Positions 51,562 to 64,000 of a stretch of DNA of 64,000 bases are shown piece after piece. Numbering within the stretch: position 1 is the stretch's first letter; every line of letters begins with the position of its first letter. The notes beneath the pieces are model-generated. The model was not told the origin of the DNA. It did no database searches and was given only the letters and a program-made list of their open reading frames with translations. This stretch comes from Stercorarius parasiticus (Eukaryota > Chordata > Aves > Charadriiformes > Stercorariidae): contig VWZL01000925.1 of assembly GCA_013396915.1 (NCBI GenBank), forward strand, positions 151,600-215,599. Reading direction: 5' to 3'. The translations under genes and the position numbers were made by a program.

Positions 51562-54477
51562 TAAAGGTAAAGTACACCTGGGCAATCCCTTAGGCAGAGG
51601 GCAGAGCAGGGTGCCCAGGCCCTGTTCGAAAGCCTGAGATGACAGGGAAGGATGACACTTTATTAATATGCCACTAATGACTGTCTCTTTGGCGTTTCCT
51701 GAAAACTTTGTGTGTTGTCTTTGCCTTGTCTGCTCAGGGAGGCTCTGATGTCAGCAGCCAGAAATCCTGCTCAACCAGCTGGACTTGCAAATGAATGAAA
51801 GTCAGCTAATCTGCTGTCTTATCTCCCTTCCGCCCCCAAATCACCATCCACTTCAGGCATCAGAGGGAAGCTAATTGACTATTGAGCTTCCTTTTCGTGC
51901 TCAGACACCTAGGGTGACTTGGTTATTTTCTCTCATTTTTGTTTCCTAAACAAATCAGCCTCAAAGGCAGTGCTGGTGCAGGTGTCTCTGCTATGTGATA
52001 AATATCTACCAAATAAGTAGGGGAGAGGCCTTGCTTTGCCCGGTGCTTGTTGCCTCTCTGAGAGATCTGGTTGCAGTTTTGCTGCCCCTCCCAGCTAACC
52101 AGGGTGAGAGGTAGCGTTGGGGAAGGAGATTGGTTGCTGCTCACCTTCTCTCTTTTCCTTTATCCCCCAAAGCAGAGGAAAGTGGGGACTTTTGCGTGGA
52201 AAGGGCTGGTATGGAGTGGCTTTCCAGGGAATGGGACCTTTGAAGGGACAAGGTACCGTTCCTCCGAGTGGCTTTTGTAATGAGAAGGGCAGATGTCTGT
52301 GGGAATGGTCCCCTGCTTGGAGCAGGAGGCTCGCATCCCCACCTTATCTGACCCACTATGGTCTGACTCTGACCCTCGTCCTCCTCCATCCTGCAGCATG
52401 CTGGGCCAGGCATGCTACCAAGCTGTGTTTTCCTTCCCTAGGCTGGAGATGCAGTAGAACCTTGGAGGGAGGTGTGCCCTGGCATCAGCTGGGGCAAACT
52501 ACTCCCCCACCCCTGCCATCTTGCTTGAGTGAGAAAATAGGAGCAGGTTGCAGAGACCTCCTCACAACGGCCCCCCTCTCCTTAATGTTTCAGGGAGCCC
52601 TGAGGGGAAGGAAGCTGTAGCCCTCCCCATTGGCATGTGCCAGGGGCATGCAGTGAGCCAAGGGCCGGCTGGGCATTATCGCTGTCCCCGGCAGGGAGAG
52701 GTGCACTTGGGTCTGCACCAGCCACCTGTGGAGGCAGGTCTCAAAAACCATCCCGGGGCAAAGTGTCACCTATGTTGGACCCTAGGGAACGACACGGGGT
52801 CTTTCTGTGCCATGGCCTGCTCGCCAGGTCCCTCCCCGGGAACAAAGCCCAGGCTGGGGGAATAACTGGGACACAACAAAAAGGCTGAGGAAGCTGTGCT
52901 GTAGGATGTGTCAGGGTGTTTACTGTGGTGACAGAAAGCAGGGGCTGCAGGCCATGATACAAATACTTGCATACGTTTTGGTGTTTTGTTTGGATAGAGT
53001 ACCAACAGTGATACCCAGATGGCCTGAACTGCTCCAAGATTCAGGCACTTGCATGCCACAGGAGTACCATTACGGGCACATTGGGGATGGAGGGAGGTGA
53101 CAGCAGAAGCATGTTAATCAAAGTGGGTTAAATGGGATCCACCTATACAGACACCTCTAGAGCATGGCAAAGCACCTACAGAAACCACCGTGCAGAGCAC
53201 TGGGGAGATCCAGGGACAGGTGAGGTTCAGCGTGGTCCCTGCCGCAGTGTGGCAGCACAGGATGCTCAAGGCTGTGCAGAGCCATGGTGGGGACAGGGAA
53301 GTGGGTGCGAAGCAGGGTATGCCACCAGGAGAAGCTTCAATCTACCCCAGCTATAATTACCTGGGAGGTGAATGCAACCATGCAGGCAAGGCTGCAGGAG
53401 CGCCATGTCTGTCTAGGCTGGACATGATGTGTTCCTGGTGACAACTGCCTGCGCCAGGAGCAGGAGGGGTGGGAGGGATCCAGGCACAGGGGCCACTGGG
53501 ACTTGGCATGAGGAATCCCAGCATCCTGCTGAGTGCAAACCCACAGCTCCTGCGGTACCATGTCGTGGTGTGCAGCTCTGCCAGGGGTGATCCACTACTG
53601 CTGGCCACGTCCCTGCTCCCTCTACAGCCCTGCACCAGAGAAAAGGAGGTTTCCACCCTCTTTGCCCACCACAGCAGGGAGAAGTGAAAGAACAGCACTT
53701 CAGATCAAAACATAGCCACAGCTGCCAACAGCAGGCAGTTCAAAATCTGCTCCTTAGGTTGGCATTTTCACAGGGACAAGCCATCAAGCCATCCATCAGA
53801 ACAGCCACTAAACCGCAGCATGGGAAGAAGTGCCAGAGAAAGACATTTAGGAGAATAAACTGGTCAGGTGGGACCTACCTAATCCATGGAGGCATCAGAC
53901 CAAATCTCTGATGGCTGGGCCTGTTTCTCAGGGCTTGGTGCTACCCTGAGCAGCTCATGGGCTGAGGACAGTCTGTGAGAAGCAGCTGAAGCACAAACCC
54001 TGGTGGTCTGGCACCATGTTGGGCCAGTCTGGGTATGTTACTTGTCCTTTCCGAGCCTACACTTGCAGATCAGTGACCCATCTTGCGCCAGGAGCTGGCA
54101 GGGGAGGGAGGGCAATTTGCAGGGTTTCCCCTCCTCGGCAGCGGGATGTAGGGCAGGGAGGACATTGGAAGGCGTCTGCTCACCCTGCCCGGCAGCACCT
54201 GCACCCATCCCTCGTCCCCATGTCCATGGCTCAGGCACAGACAGCAGTGACAGAGCTGAGACACCACATCCACCTCGTCCCGCTCAGTGGATCCCACGGC
54301 CCAGGCCCGTGCTGCCTGCCACTGCAACATTTTTCCTATTACTTTGCCTGCTTCTGAAAAATCACTTCATTGATTTGTTTGATTGTGTTTGTTAGACATG
54401 CCTCTATGGCCTAGGCCAAACAGTGCATCCTTTTGGCTTGTGCAAACCCCTTCAGGAGGCTGGCTTGTTTCTCTTAC

Positions 54478-54817
54478 CTGTGAGTTGATGTTTAACCAAG
54501 TCAAGCATTATTTTGTTATAACCTTTCTGCATTGTCACTGTTGCCCTTGAGCCTTCCCTCTTCTCCTCCCCTGATTTTTTCAGTCTGTCAGCATCTTCCT
54601 TGATTTGCCCTGCCATAAGCACAGGCTTTTCAAGGTGATGCTGTGCTTTGCACCCATCCTGTTCGGCTTGCACAAACTCCCAGATCAGACGATCTTCTGT
54701 CCACATTGTGGTATGGGCAGAAAGTTCTGGTGGAGAAAGCTCCTGTGCAATCCTATATATTTCCCATGTGGTCCATAGGTCGCCATCGAAACTGTAGAAG
54801 GGTACAGTCTCTCTTTC
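54478..54817 (-). CDS. Candidate exon of an unidentified minus-strand gene
   Basis: Read on the minus strand, a long pyrimidine tract ends in ctcaaag at 54818, and the frame then stays open for 113 codons plus one base to a consensus donor CACAG|gtaaga. The translation starts ERETVPFYSFDGDLWTTWEI and ends in a charged, helical-looking part with KEDADRLKKSGEEKREGS and LDLVKHQLT. I do not recognise the protein. The strong acceptor and donor on the same strand as a long frame are the main evidence. No homology could be tested. Confidence 0.35.
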
Positions 54818-55866
54818 CTTTGAGAGCAAAGAGGAGAGGACAGGCGCAGGAGAGGGGGAATGGAAAGAGAAGAGATGCCCTGTTGTGCTGCACGGTAGCA
54901 ATCAGACCAGCACAACACAAAACTACAGCCCGTCGAGTTTTCTTTCTTTACATTGCAAAAAGAACAGTTCTTTTTGCAAGAACACACAGCTCTGCTGGGT
55001 TCGTTTCCTCCCCGGAGTTACAAAATCTGCTCTCAGGCCCTCGTGTGACAGTCTCAGCTGCAAAGGCAAAGCCTTGCTCTGGTCAGCCACCCTCAGGGCA
55101 GGAGAGCTTTCAGGGAATTCAACCTTACAAAGGAAGGGTGAGCCCACCTATTCACAGCTTTCTTCTGTATTTTGTCCTGTGTGCCACAAATACAATTTTG
55201 GTCCACAAAATCGGTATGTGAAATAAGGTTAGTCACAGGACTTCCTGGCAAAGCAGCTCATAAACAAGCTTTCCTCACTTCCCTCTTACGAAAGTTCAGC
55301 TCCCCTCTGCTGTGCTGACTGCTCTGTTTCCCTCTTCTCCCACTTATCCCCTGACTCCCATTAGTATCTGAGTCAGTCTAGTAAACATTTCGCCCCGTGG
55401 CAGGCTCTCCAGACACAGCAGGAAGATCAGGCTCTGGAGTGCACTCTTGACACATCTCCCGGGGATCCTTTCGCACTCTCTGGTAGGTTATTTTGCTGTT
55501 GTTCCTCATTCACACATTGAGAAGGAGGGAACCAATGGCCCATGTATTCAGCAGCTCGTTAGCAGTGAATGGCAATAGGGTCTGTGATGCTTCCTCCTCC
55601 CTTCTTCCCTTTCTCACTGGTATCCTCCCTGTGCTTTAACCTTTGTAGTGGCACTTTCCTGGCCTGACTGTGCTGTTCAACATCTGCTGGTAGAAGGTGG
55701 TACTTATCTAAGTCTCACCATCATTTATGTTTCACTGAAAAATACGCCGGCTTTCCTGGATGCCGAGGTGGTCAAGCACTAGCACACACGAAGGATGCAC
55801 CAACCGCTGTGCGTTTATAGATGCACCCAGGCCACACTATCACCATCGTGACGTTTACAGTCTCAC

Positions 55867-56020
55867 CAGTAGCCTCGCTGGCCTTGATCCACATATTTAT
55901 GTCTGACTTCCTCATCAGCACAAGGGATAAGTGTACGTAGCAGTTGGACCAGATAGAGGAGAGCTCCCAAAGCAGCCAGGAGAGATGTGTACTTATGAGT
56001 CATCTGCTTTTTGGTTGCTC
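55867..56020 (-). CDS. Candidate exon with a membrane-spanning segment, minus strand
   Basis: On the minus strand an acceptor (tttttctgccaactag) is followed by 154 open nt and a donor CTG|gtgaga. The translation has a hydrophobic stretch, YTSLLAALGALLYLVQLLRT, then CADEEVRHKYVDQGQRGY. This would be a single-pass membrane segment with a polar tail. Phase 1 at the start and phase 2 at the end mean it cannot join the 54478-54817 exon directly, so an intermediate exon is needed. Confidence 0.3.
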
Positions 56021-56484
56021 CTAGTTGGCAGAAAAATGACTCCGTACATACAGGGTTGTGCTGGAAATTTCCGCTCCTTGCTGCAGCCTCTGTCACTGAA
56101 CTTGCTTAGATCCACGCTGGTGGCCTGGCCTCACCCCTTCACCTGGAGAGACCCTGGCCCTCACACAGCACTATGTTTTACCTACAATGCTCTGCCTGTA
56201 CCAGTTTGGTTGCAGAGCTGTGACTGAGAGTTGTCAGCCCTGTCGTCACCCTGTTTGGCCCCCAGCTAGTTGCAGCCGTGCTGGCAGCTGGACTGGTTTG
56301 CAGCATTGCTTGAGGGTTCATTTCCTGGAAACAGGAATTGCGGAGGCAGGAAATTTTCCAGATCATCCTACTTACATATTCAAACGGAGATGAAAACCTA
56401 GCAGGATTTTCTGGTAGCCCTGTGTTTCTGTTATCTTTTACTCTGTCTTGCTGTAAACTGGCAAAACCATGAACTGTCCTCACC

Positions 56485-56960
56485 TCAGCTTCTCAGCGCC
56501 CTCCCTTTCCCTCTTACTGTCCTTTTTGAAGTCTTGAGCATCTCCTGATTTTCTCTATGCAGGAGCCACCATCTGTGATGTCTAGCAGCGCACCCAAAGC
56601 ACTTGCTGTTCTTGTCAAGTAACAGCCCAACTGAGACACAGATTTTTAGCCTCATTTCACACAGTCCGGTGGCTTTTTGTACATTTTTCCAAAAGATTTG
56701 TTCCATTCTCTCCTCTTGCTCAAGTTCCTTTTTAACAACCAACTCGGCTTCGCATGTCTTTTATGCAAACATCAATTTCCTTTTGAAGCTCTCAGTGAAG
56801 GCTGTGTTTGTCACTTTGTGCTCCGGGAGGATTTTGGGTAAATTGGACTGGAGACAAAAATCTTTCTGTTCCCTCTCCCGGGAAGGTATCAGATTCCTGC
56901 ATTTCATGGGCATTTCTGCTCCGAGGAGGATCTCAGTAACAGTGGTGTTATCAGGCTGTC
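56485..56960 (-). pseudogene. Unidentified minus-strand frame with one stop codon
   Basis: A minus-strand frame is open for about 155 codons apart from one TAA near 56745. It includes charged, coiled-coil-like sequence (EAELVVKKELEQEERMEQIF). The + strand is also open here, which weakens the case. It might belong with the candidate exons at 54.5 and 55.9 kb, but the phases do not clearly fit. Confidence 0.15.
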
Positions 56961-57899
56961 CCTTTCACATCGATTCCTAGCTCAGCCACATCCAATTCAC
57001 CTGTTAAAAAGACTCGTTGCCATTGTTACTAAGTCCCAGCTGGAGGCTCAGGTGGGTCTTCATGTGGTCCTGCCCCTACTAAGGCATTGTCATTAATAGC
57101 AAAAGGTATACATGACAAATACAGCACTTGGGTCCACTGCCTGTAACAGTAATACCTTCCTGACGGTTAGAGCCCACTGTCCTGTTTGGACTTGTCTTGC
57201 CATTGTGTCACAGTGCTGCCACTGCAGGGACATGGAAATGCAAAGCAAGAAAGAGGGAGCAGAGGGGTTTGCATTTAGTGTCCCAGTTTGGCCTCGCAAA
57301 AGCTGTAGGGAGAGGCAAAGACAACAGGTCTCTGCCTACCCTGACTGCTCCTCAGGGAATTGCATGTTAACTGACAGCCACCAAACACATCCATGGGCTC
57401 CAGGGGCGAGTGATTTTCCACAGCTGCATCCGACTGCTTTCTTCCTCTGCCTGCACTGGGGCAACTGGGAAGAAACTGTCCATGGGCTGGGGTGATGAGC
57501 GCACACTCCAGCCCCATGGAAGGAACCACGGTGCCGCCGTCTCTTCCTATCTGCCAGCATTACTGCAGGGGCAGCGGATTTCTAAGCTGTATTCCTACAA
57601 GGGAACTATGAAGTTATTTCTGGCTTTGACCAAAGTTTTCTCTTCCGAGTGTCCCCGTCTGTGCTCCCCACCACGCCGTGACTGCTCCGCCAGCCTGTTT
57701 TCAGCAGGTACTGATAGCTGTGATGTGCCAGGAGCCCTTGGAGGATTGCCAATGCATTTTGTGAGCCCTGTTGCCACGATACTGAACACAGAGCAGATGT
57801 TTATTTCAACAGAGATGGCTTTGATTGCTTTTCAACTTTTCTCTCGAGCTGCCATCGTGTGTGAATACTTCTTCCCAGGAGCCAAGCGCTGTTAGGGCC

Positions 57900-59790
57900 C
57901 AACAGGCAGGTGTTGTCACTGCAGCCAGCGCGGAGGGGAAGGGGGTTGAGAGGCATGTGGCAGGGTGGCACAAAGCAAGCTGGTGGCCCTGGCTGCTCGG
58001 GAGGGATGGCTGAGGCTCTGGGAAGGCTGTCTGAAAACAGCTGTGCGTGTATGTGTCTGTGCACATGCATGTGTTCGTGTGCACATACCTGTGTTTTTGT
58101 GGCTCCATTTTGGTGCCAAAAGCCTGGCAAGGCTGGGGAAGAGCAGTCTCCTGCTCACAGGCTGTGGTCCCTGCACTTCGTTCCTCTGTTTCCTCCCAGT
58201 TGCCTTCATCAAACCATCGATGCCTCGCTGCAGACTTGGACTGGTGTGGCTGGGGGCTGAGTTGATGAGACCATCCTCTTCTTCAGAGCATGAGAAAGCC
58301 AGGCACCAAAAAATATTGAAGATGTGGTAGAAAAGGTAAGGAGATGCCTTTCGTTAGGACGGTAATTCCAGGTGAGAACTATTGAGAAGGGATACTACTT
58401 CTTCCTGAATTTTTTTTTTGCCTTTTCCTTTCCCCTTTCATTTCCTCCCTAGTTTTCCTGTTGGAATCTTTTAAAAATTGTCTCTTTCTTATCTCTTTTC
58501 TCTCTCTCCTTTAACCCACCTTGGCTCTTTCTTTCTCCTGACCCTTCTCTTGGTGCTGGTGGAGGCGGGTGCTGGGAGCATCCCACCCCACACGCAGCCT
58601 GCCCAGGGCTCCTTTGGAGTGGGTGCTTTGTTAGTATAGGATTTCTACCAGAACCAGCTTCTTGTAGCTGTTCCCTTATATAGAAATGTTTTCAATTCTA
58701 TAAATACTGCATGCATTTCACTAAAAAAAAAAAAAATAAAAAAAAATTGTTGTACCAGCTATGCAAAGACGCCGTGCTGGTAGGGGTGGTGTTTTGTTTG
58801 CCCACTGGCAGGGCCTCTCACTCACTTCCTTCACCCCTTCCACTGTTGTGGCCAAACTATTTTTGGTATTCCAAGAGCACAAGCTTTGCTGAAATTTTGG
58901 TTTCCTGCTAAGGGGGAAATTAGAGCAGGGAAGAGTTATTTAAAAGAATAAAATATATTTTCAAGCTGCAAGGAGCCTATATGAGAACATTAATTTGAGA
59001 AGATCAATGTTCTGTGATGTTGAACTACTGAATTGGATATAATTACCTATAAATATATATGTGTGTGTGTGTATGGTTTATTTTATAGCTGGAAGTGTAA
59101 GTAGAGTATATTTGTAATAAAGAGGTCAGAAACACAACACTAACCCCATCTCACTTATGTTGCAATATTGGAAGCATAGGACCATGCCACAGAAGACTGG
59201 CTTCTTTAAACCAAATACTGTATTGAAATAAAAAGTTCAATATCAAGGATCTTTCTGTGACAAAGGGTGAAAGTTTGCCCTTGAATTTGTGAACAGTCCG
59301 TTCAATTTATCATAATCCTTAGTACCTGCCTAATGACAACTTACTGTTTTTTTTTTCCTGTTATGCAAAATTAAAGATAATGTTGAGGAAGAACTCCCAA
59401 GAAAGAAATGAAACTGTGCTACAGACTTATCTAGTACCATGGGTACGAAGTCCACTTGATCTGCTAGGAAGTAGCCTTGCCTACCATTGCAGGACAGTTC
59501 TTCCCATCTCAGCTGGGTACTGCTTGCCCAGATGTTGACCCTCCATGTTGAAGCTTCAACATGGGCACAGCCCAGCTGCTCCAGAACAAAGCCTGTCCAC
59601 CACGGCAGCTTGTCTCTGGCTGGAGCCAGTGGCAGGGGCTGAGGGAAGTGCCTGAGAACAGGGTGAACAAGGGCAATGCTTGCACTTGCCTGCGGGGGTT
59701 TGCAGCTCACATACTTCCTCAACCAGAGGTGCTAGTTTTATAAACAGTATTTCCCAATGTTGTTTTTTTTTTCTTCCATTAGATTGTCCA
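57900..59790. other. Region without recognisable genes
   Basis: Contains a TG-rich stretch at about 58040-58095, an A-rich run at about 58722-58746 and a short TG microsatellite at 59059-59073. Open frames are short or compositionally biased. Confidence 0.4.
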
Positions 59791-59794
59791 GTCA

Positions 59795-59995
59795 CTTTTG
59801 GCCTGTAGCAAGGAGTTCACCAGCTTAACTATACCCTGTGTGAAGAAGTGCCTACTTTTGTTTGTTTTGAACTTGGCACCTGCTTGTTTGATTTAATGAT
59901 CCTTGGTCCTTGCATTGAAGGAGATGGTGAACCAGCATCCCTCACCCACCTCTTCCATCCTAGGCATTTACCTCAGCCTGATTATTTTCCTTAAA
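59795..59995 (-). repeat. Old CR1-type LINE 3' fragment
   Basis: On the + strand the segment agttcaccagcttaactat, gtgtgaagaagtgcctactt and ttgttttgaacttggcacct follows the reverse complement of an ancient CR1-like 3' region common in bird and reptile genomes. It is diverged and the boundaries are approximate. Confidence 0.45.
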
Positions 59996-62900
59996 AGGGC
60001 AGGAAGTGTCAATTAAAAAATAGTTCAGCCATTTCTAAGAAGATTGCAGGAAGATGTATCATTTTGCCCTGCTCAAAAACATCATTTTGCCCCCTTGCTT
60101 TTGAAGGAGGACATGGAATGTGATAAAGCCATCATCTTTGTGTCAAGGATGTGCCATTGTTGTCTCCTGGAGAAAATGGGGTTGGCCACATTATGTGAAA
60201 ATCTCCATTTGTGAACACTTAGTTGACACTGGCAGACTTTGGCAGCTGAATTCTCTAAATAATCCGTTTGTGCTGAAGGAGGTCCTTGCACGCCCTGTCC
60301 CGCAGAATAACTCAGCTGTCCCCTCTGGAGGAACCCAGAGCTGGAGAAGGCTTTTGCCAGACAGTTGTCCTGGTGGCGTGGGGCTGCTGTCACCATGCTG
60401 GGAACAAGGGGAACCTCTGCTTTACGTCCTGGCACTTGGCTGCATGCACACAGGCTGCGGGAGGCTGGAAGCAACCACGCCAGATCACGGAGGCAACAGG
60501 GAAGGTCGGATGTTGCAGGAGCTGGAGAATGAGAGGAGGCAAAGAGGATGGACACTGGGCATGGAAAGGAAAGTGCTGGGCAGAAGTCGATGTACTGTGG
60601 TGCTGTTTCTAGTCCAGCTGCAAGGCTTTGTGATTTTAAGTGATTAACTGGATACAGAAATATCAAATTTGTAATATGGGATTGACAAGAGCCACAGGTA
60701 TCTCCCATGGCCGTGAGTATCAGCAGTTTCTAGGGGCAGTGCTGGAAATTCTGCAGCTGCTGAGTAAGTCGCCTGTAAGACAAAGTGATTTCCCTAATGC
60801 CCGTGAATCAGAGATTGATTTATGTCGAAGAATGGAGAAATTATAGCCTTGCAAAAACATTTTCATTCTTCCTTTTACATCTCTGGTGTTCTCATTCATC
60901 AAATAAATATGCAGTGCAGCCCTTTTTTCCCAATCCCAGTCAACTTTTAACCTCCACAACATCTTTGTCAAGGTGTTTCAAATGTAAAAACTTGAAAGGC
61001 ATTGGATTTTACCGGTTTGGGATGCTATGTATTCCACTTCTATGTGATGTCCCATTAGCTGTTCTGCTTGTATTGATAGAAAGGTGCAAGGAGGAGAACT
61101 GTGGATCATCACCACGAGCCTGAGCCAGCACTGCACAGGCCGGCTGAAGTTTGCAAAGGCGCTAGAGGGTTTAAAATACCCAGATCCACCCTGATACATG
61201 GAAACTGAGCATCACATTTTCTAGACAGATGTGTGAGTCTGGTGGGGTCTTTCCTCATGGTGAGTTTGCATAAGCTCTGCTGGAACCAGATCAGACACCC
61301 GCTCCCTCCCTCAGCCCAGCAAATCACTGTGAGGAGCCCCTGGAGCCCACAGCTATAAGAGGCAGTATTTTTCTGTTTAGCAGTGCAAGTAATTCCATTT
61401 TATTCATTTATGTTTGGAAGTTTGAGAGACATTTCTACCACTTTTTGTGGTAGGTCTAAACCAGCTAACGTGGTGCAGGCACTCTCAAAGAGCCCAGTGT
61501 TTTTATTAGCTCCCTGCAGTCTTCTGATGTGAAAATAATTATATTTTCACACCAGTAACACAAAAATAGTAGTTAAACACACGAAACAGTAGAAGGTCTG
61601 ACTTGGGTCCCATCGCTACTGCAAGGCCCTGTGAGCTGTCCTAAATGAATTATAGACCCGCTTTAAGTCTTGGAAAACAGCAGCAACTGGTGTTTACAGG
61701 GCGGGCTGGGAGGGGGTGGGGAAGGTCTTTCATATGGCAGTATCAGCAAGTGACCATGACTTTCTTTAACGCACAAATTAGAACTTGCTAATTACAGAGT
61801 GGCATACAATATTACAAGTCTTTTCTGAGGTGTTATGGTGCCAGCGTACCTCACTTCACAGCCTGGCTCGATGATTCAGTCGTTACGTGACCGGCTGATT
61901 ACTTAAGATTCCCTACAGATTTTCCTCCCTGGCGTCGCTCACCATATCATCCCGAGACTTTCTGAGTGAGGGAGGATGGCACAAACAAGTCTTGCCTTTT
62001 TGCTGAACACTGTGCTTAGTGCTGTCCCTGCAGTTCTCTTAGCCAATATGCCATAGGTGGGAGATAACTACAGGAGATAACTACCAGGGAGAATACCTTA
62101 TCACACGCATAGCAATTGTCCTGCTCTTACTATTTAAATAAATCTCTTACAGTCCATGCTGCATGCAAGTCAGAAATGCATAAAAGGCCAAAAATCTCAG
62201 TATATGGCCCCAAAACAGGGAGTGTGGATTGGCAATTACTACTCTCTCTGGTACGAAGTAAACAGGTGTCTTCAAGAGGAAATATGTGAAGGAGAGTATA
62301 AAATCCAGACAAAGCTGAGATACCAGTTAGCAGGATTCTGGGGAGAAAACTCAAGGTAACAAATGGATAGAAAAAAGAAAAGCAGGGCCTCAGAGCCAGA
62401 ATAGGAACAGAGGGATGGTACTGCATTAGCCGCACAAAACAAAAATCCTCCAATTTCATTTGTCAGTATTTTTTCAGGGGTCATGTTCTACAGATCATTG
62501 AAAGGTAAGAGGAGAAGCGATTTAACTATGTTTGAGCACAACAAACCAGGCAGGATTTGGAAGTTCCATGAGTGGATGTTCATGCATTTATTTGCTGAAC
62601 CACTGTACACAATTAAGAAAGCCTTTTGTCAGTAGAAATCCCCCTTCCTTCCCAATGTTTATTAATAAAAAATATTTTTTAATTTAAGTATACAGTATAA
62701 ACTTTCAGAAAATACTTACCTTAAATATTCTACCCATTAAAATGATCTCCTTATAGGCTTGTAGGTAACTTAGGCGTATAACTATCACGTAGAAGCCTTT
62801 TAAAGGCATGTTATTTTTTAAAAGGTGCAGAAGAAAGTAAATATTTTAATAACGGGAAAGGCTTAACAAACTGGCAAGCTGGAAAAAAAATATTCCAGCA

Positions 62901-63830
62901 TGAGCCATGAATCTGTCCTTAACTAACATCACTGCGAGTTTGTTTTTTGGTTCAAACCACAGTGAGTTAAGGATGGAAAGATTGCCTAACTTTGAAATTC
63001 TTGGCTTTTGCCTGCTTTAGCACAACCTTACCTTAAGCAGAGGTGTTTTGTGTTCCTTGCCACAGTGCAGTATTTCTCTGAGTCCTCAGGGAGGGAGACT
63101 GCCTTCCGTTACATCCTTTCTGAAGGGACCCACCCTCTTAACAGGGTAGCTCCGATACGGCCAACAATCTAACATCTCCAGCTTACCTTAATGTTTTCTT
63201 GGCTTTTAGACCCATAAACCTGTGAATTTGAGACAAGTCCCTGCAAGACCTATGAGGGTATTTGTGGTGGGCTCATGTGATTTCTACGCTCCACCTCAAA
63301 AGGGCGAGAAGACCAGTGTGATAAAAGATGTCATTTTTAGCTTTAGCTGGCAAAACTTTCATGTACAGGAATGTGAATCACACACACGAATAGGTGACTC
63401 ATGTCTGAATGGGAAAAATGTCACCCAAAACCACTGTTATTTTCTCCTCCCCAGGACCCGGCAGAAGGCGAGGGTCTGCCTGCTGGGGAGGAAGGTGGTG
63501 GTGGGGGACAGCAGCATGGGTCAGGGGTCCCATGGCGGCTGGGGCAGGGCTGGCGGGGAAATCCTCCAACCACCTCAAACTGGGAGCTGAACCCCCATGG
63601 CCGCATCAAGTTTGCCCACACGGCTGGCTGCCAGGAGTGCCCCAAAATGAGCAGGCACCCCCTCTTTGTGTCGCAAAAACAAGTAAAACACATCAAACAT
63701 CCACTTTGATTATCTGCAACTATGCGCCTCTGAGGTGCAGGAGCCCGGGGTGTGGTGGTGGCTTTTGCCTGCCACTCCTGTGTTTGGGAGTACGAGGAGC
63801 TGTGGCAGCGTGTCTGGGGGTACATGCCCT
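59996..63830. other. Region without recognisable genes
   Basis: A 208-codon minus-strand frame (60082-60708) faces a 175-codon + frame. Neither has domain-like sequence or clear splice signals. The remainder is AT-rich with nothing identified. Confidence 0.4.
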
Positions 63831-63962
63831 GCGACAGCCGCTCTGAGGGGGACAGGGCCCTGTGACAGCCCTATTGAGAGGGACAGGGCCTTGTGACAGT
63901 CCCTCTGAGGAGGAGAGTCCGGTGTGACACCGTATTCAGGGGCCCTGGCCGGTGTGATAAGA
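63831..63962 (+). repeat. Minisatellite, roughly 36-nt unit
   Basis: Three to four imperfect copies of a unit containing gggacagggccctgtgacag and a ctctgag-type spacer, with the last copies diverging. The array runs close to the window end. Confidence 0.7.
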
Positions 63963-64000
63963 GTCCGAGAGGTCCCAGGCGCCGCACAACGTCGCAGATG

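Noticed and set aside
60082..60708. 208-codon minus-strand frame opposite a 175-codon + frame
   Set aside because: No domain-like sequence, no clear splice signals, and both strands are open, which suggests chance.

Overview
The window is vertebrate, and almost certainly avian, nuclear DNA. Its coding sequence is split into short exons with GT/AG introns, and it carries several copies of CR1, the dominant LINE of bird genomes. It has no bacterial-style gene packing, and three short runs of N mark assembly gaps. All confident genes are on the + strand.

Bases 1-18014 hold the last thirteen coding exons of DOCK11, a zizimin/DOCK-D guanine nucleotide exchange factor for CDC42. They encode the C-terminal 608 residues, including the catalytic DHR2 region. 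Every exon was placed by reading frame and splice sites, and the phases join without a break. One intron uses a GC donor instead of GT. The gene begins upstream of the window. Its 3' UTR probably ends near 18370.

From 18.4 to 24.7 kb I see no gene. A CR1 fragment (24731-24896) lies just upstream of a CpG-rich block (about 25080-25740) that contains an N gap. This block should be the promoter and exon 1 of IL13RA1, the interleukin-13 receptor alpha-1 chain. Exons 2-10 (28351-39884) are clear: the extracellular fibronectin/cytokine-receptor domains, one transmembrane helix, a Box 1 motif and a short tail. Exon 1 is only tentative because no ATG is visible. The 3' UTR is long, with a good poly(A) signal at 42504. 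The order DOCK11 then IL13RA1, head to tail, matches human Xq24 and supports both names. The two proteins act in different pathways (CDC42 activation and IL-4/IL-13 signalling), though both matter in leukocytes.

From 42.5 to 64 kb there is no gene I can name. It contains degenerate LINE fragments, a G-rich tract, GC-rich minisatellites and several unexplained open frames. The most interesting are two minus-strand candidate exons (54478-54817 and 55867-56020) with good splice signals and protein-like translations, which may belong to an unrecognised gene.
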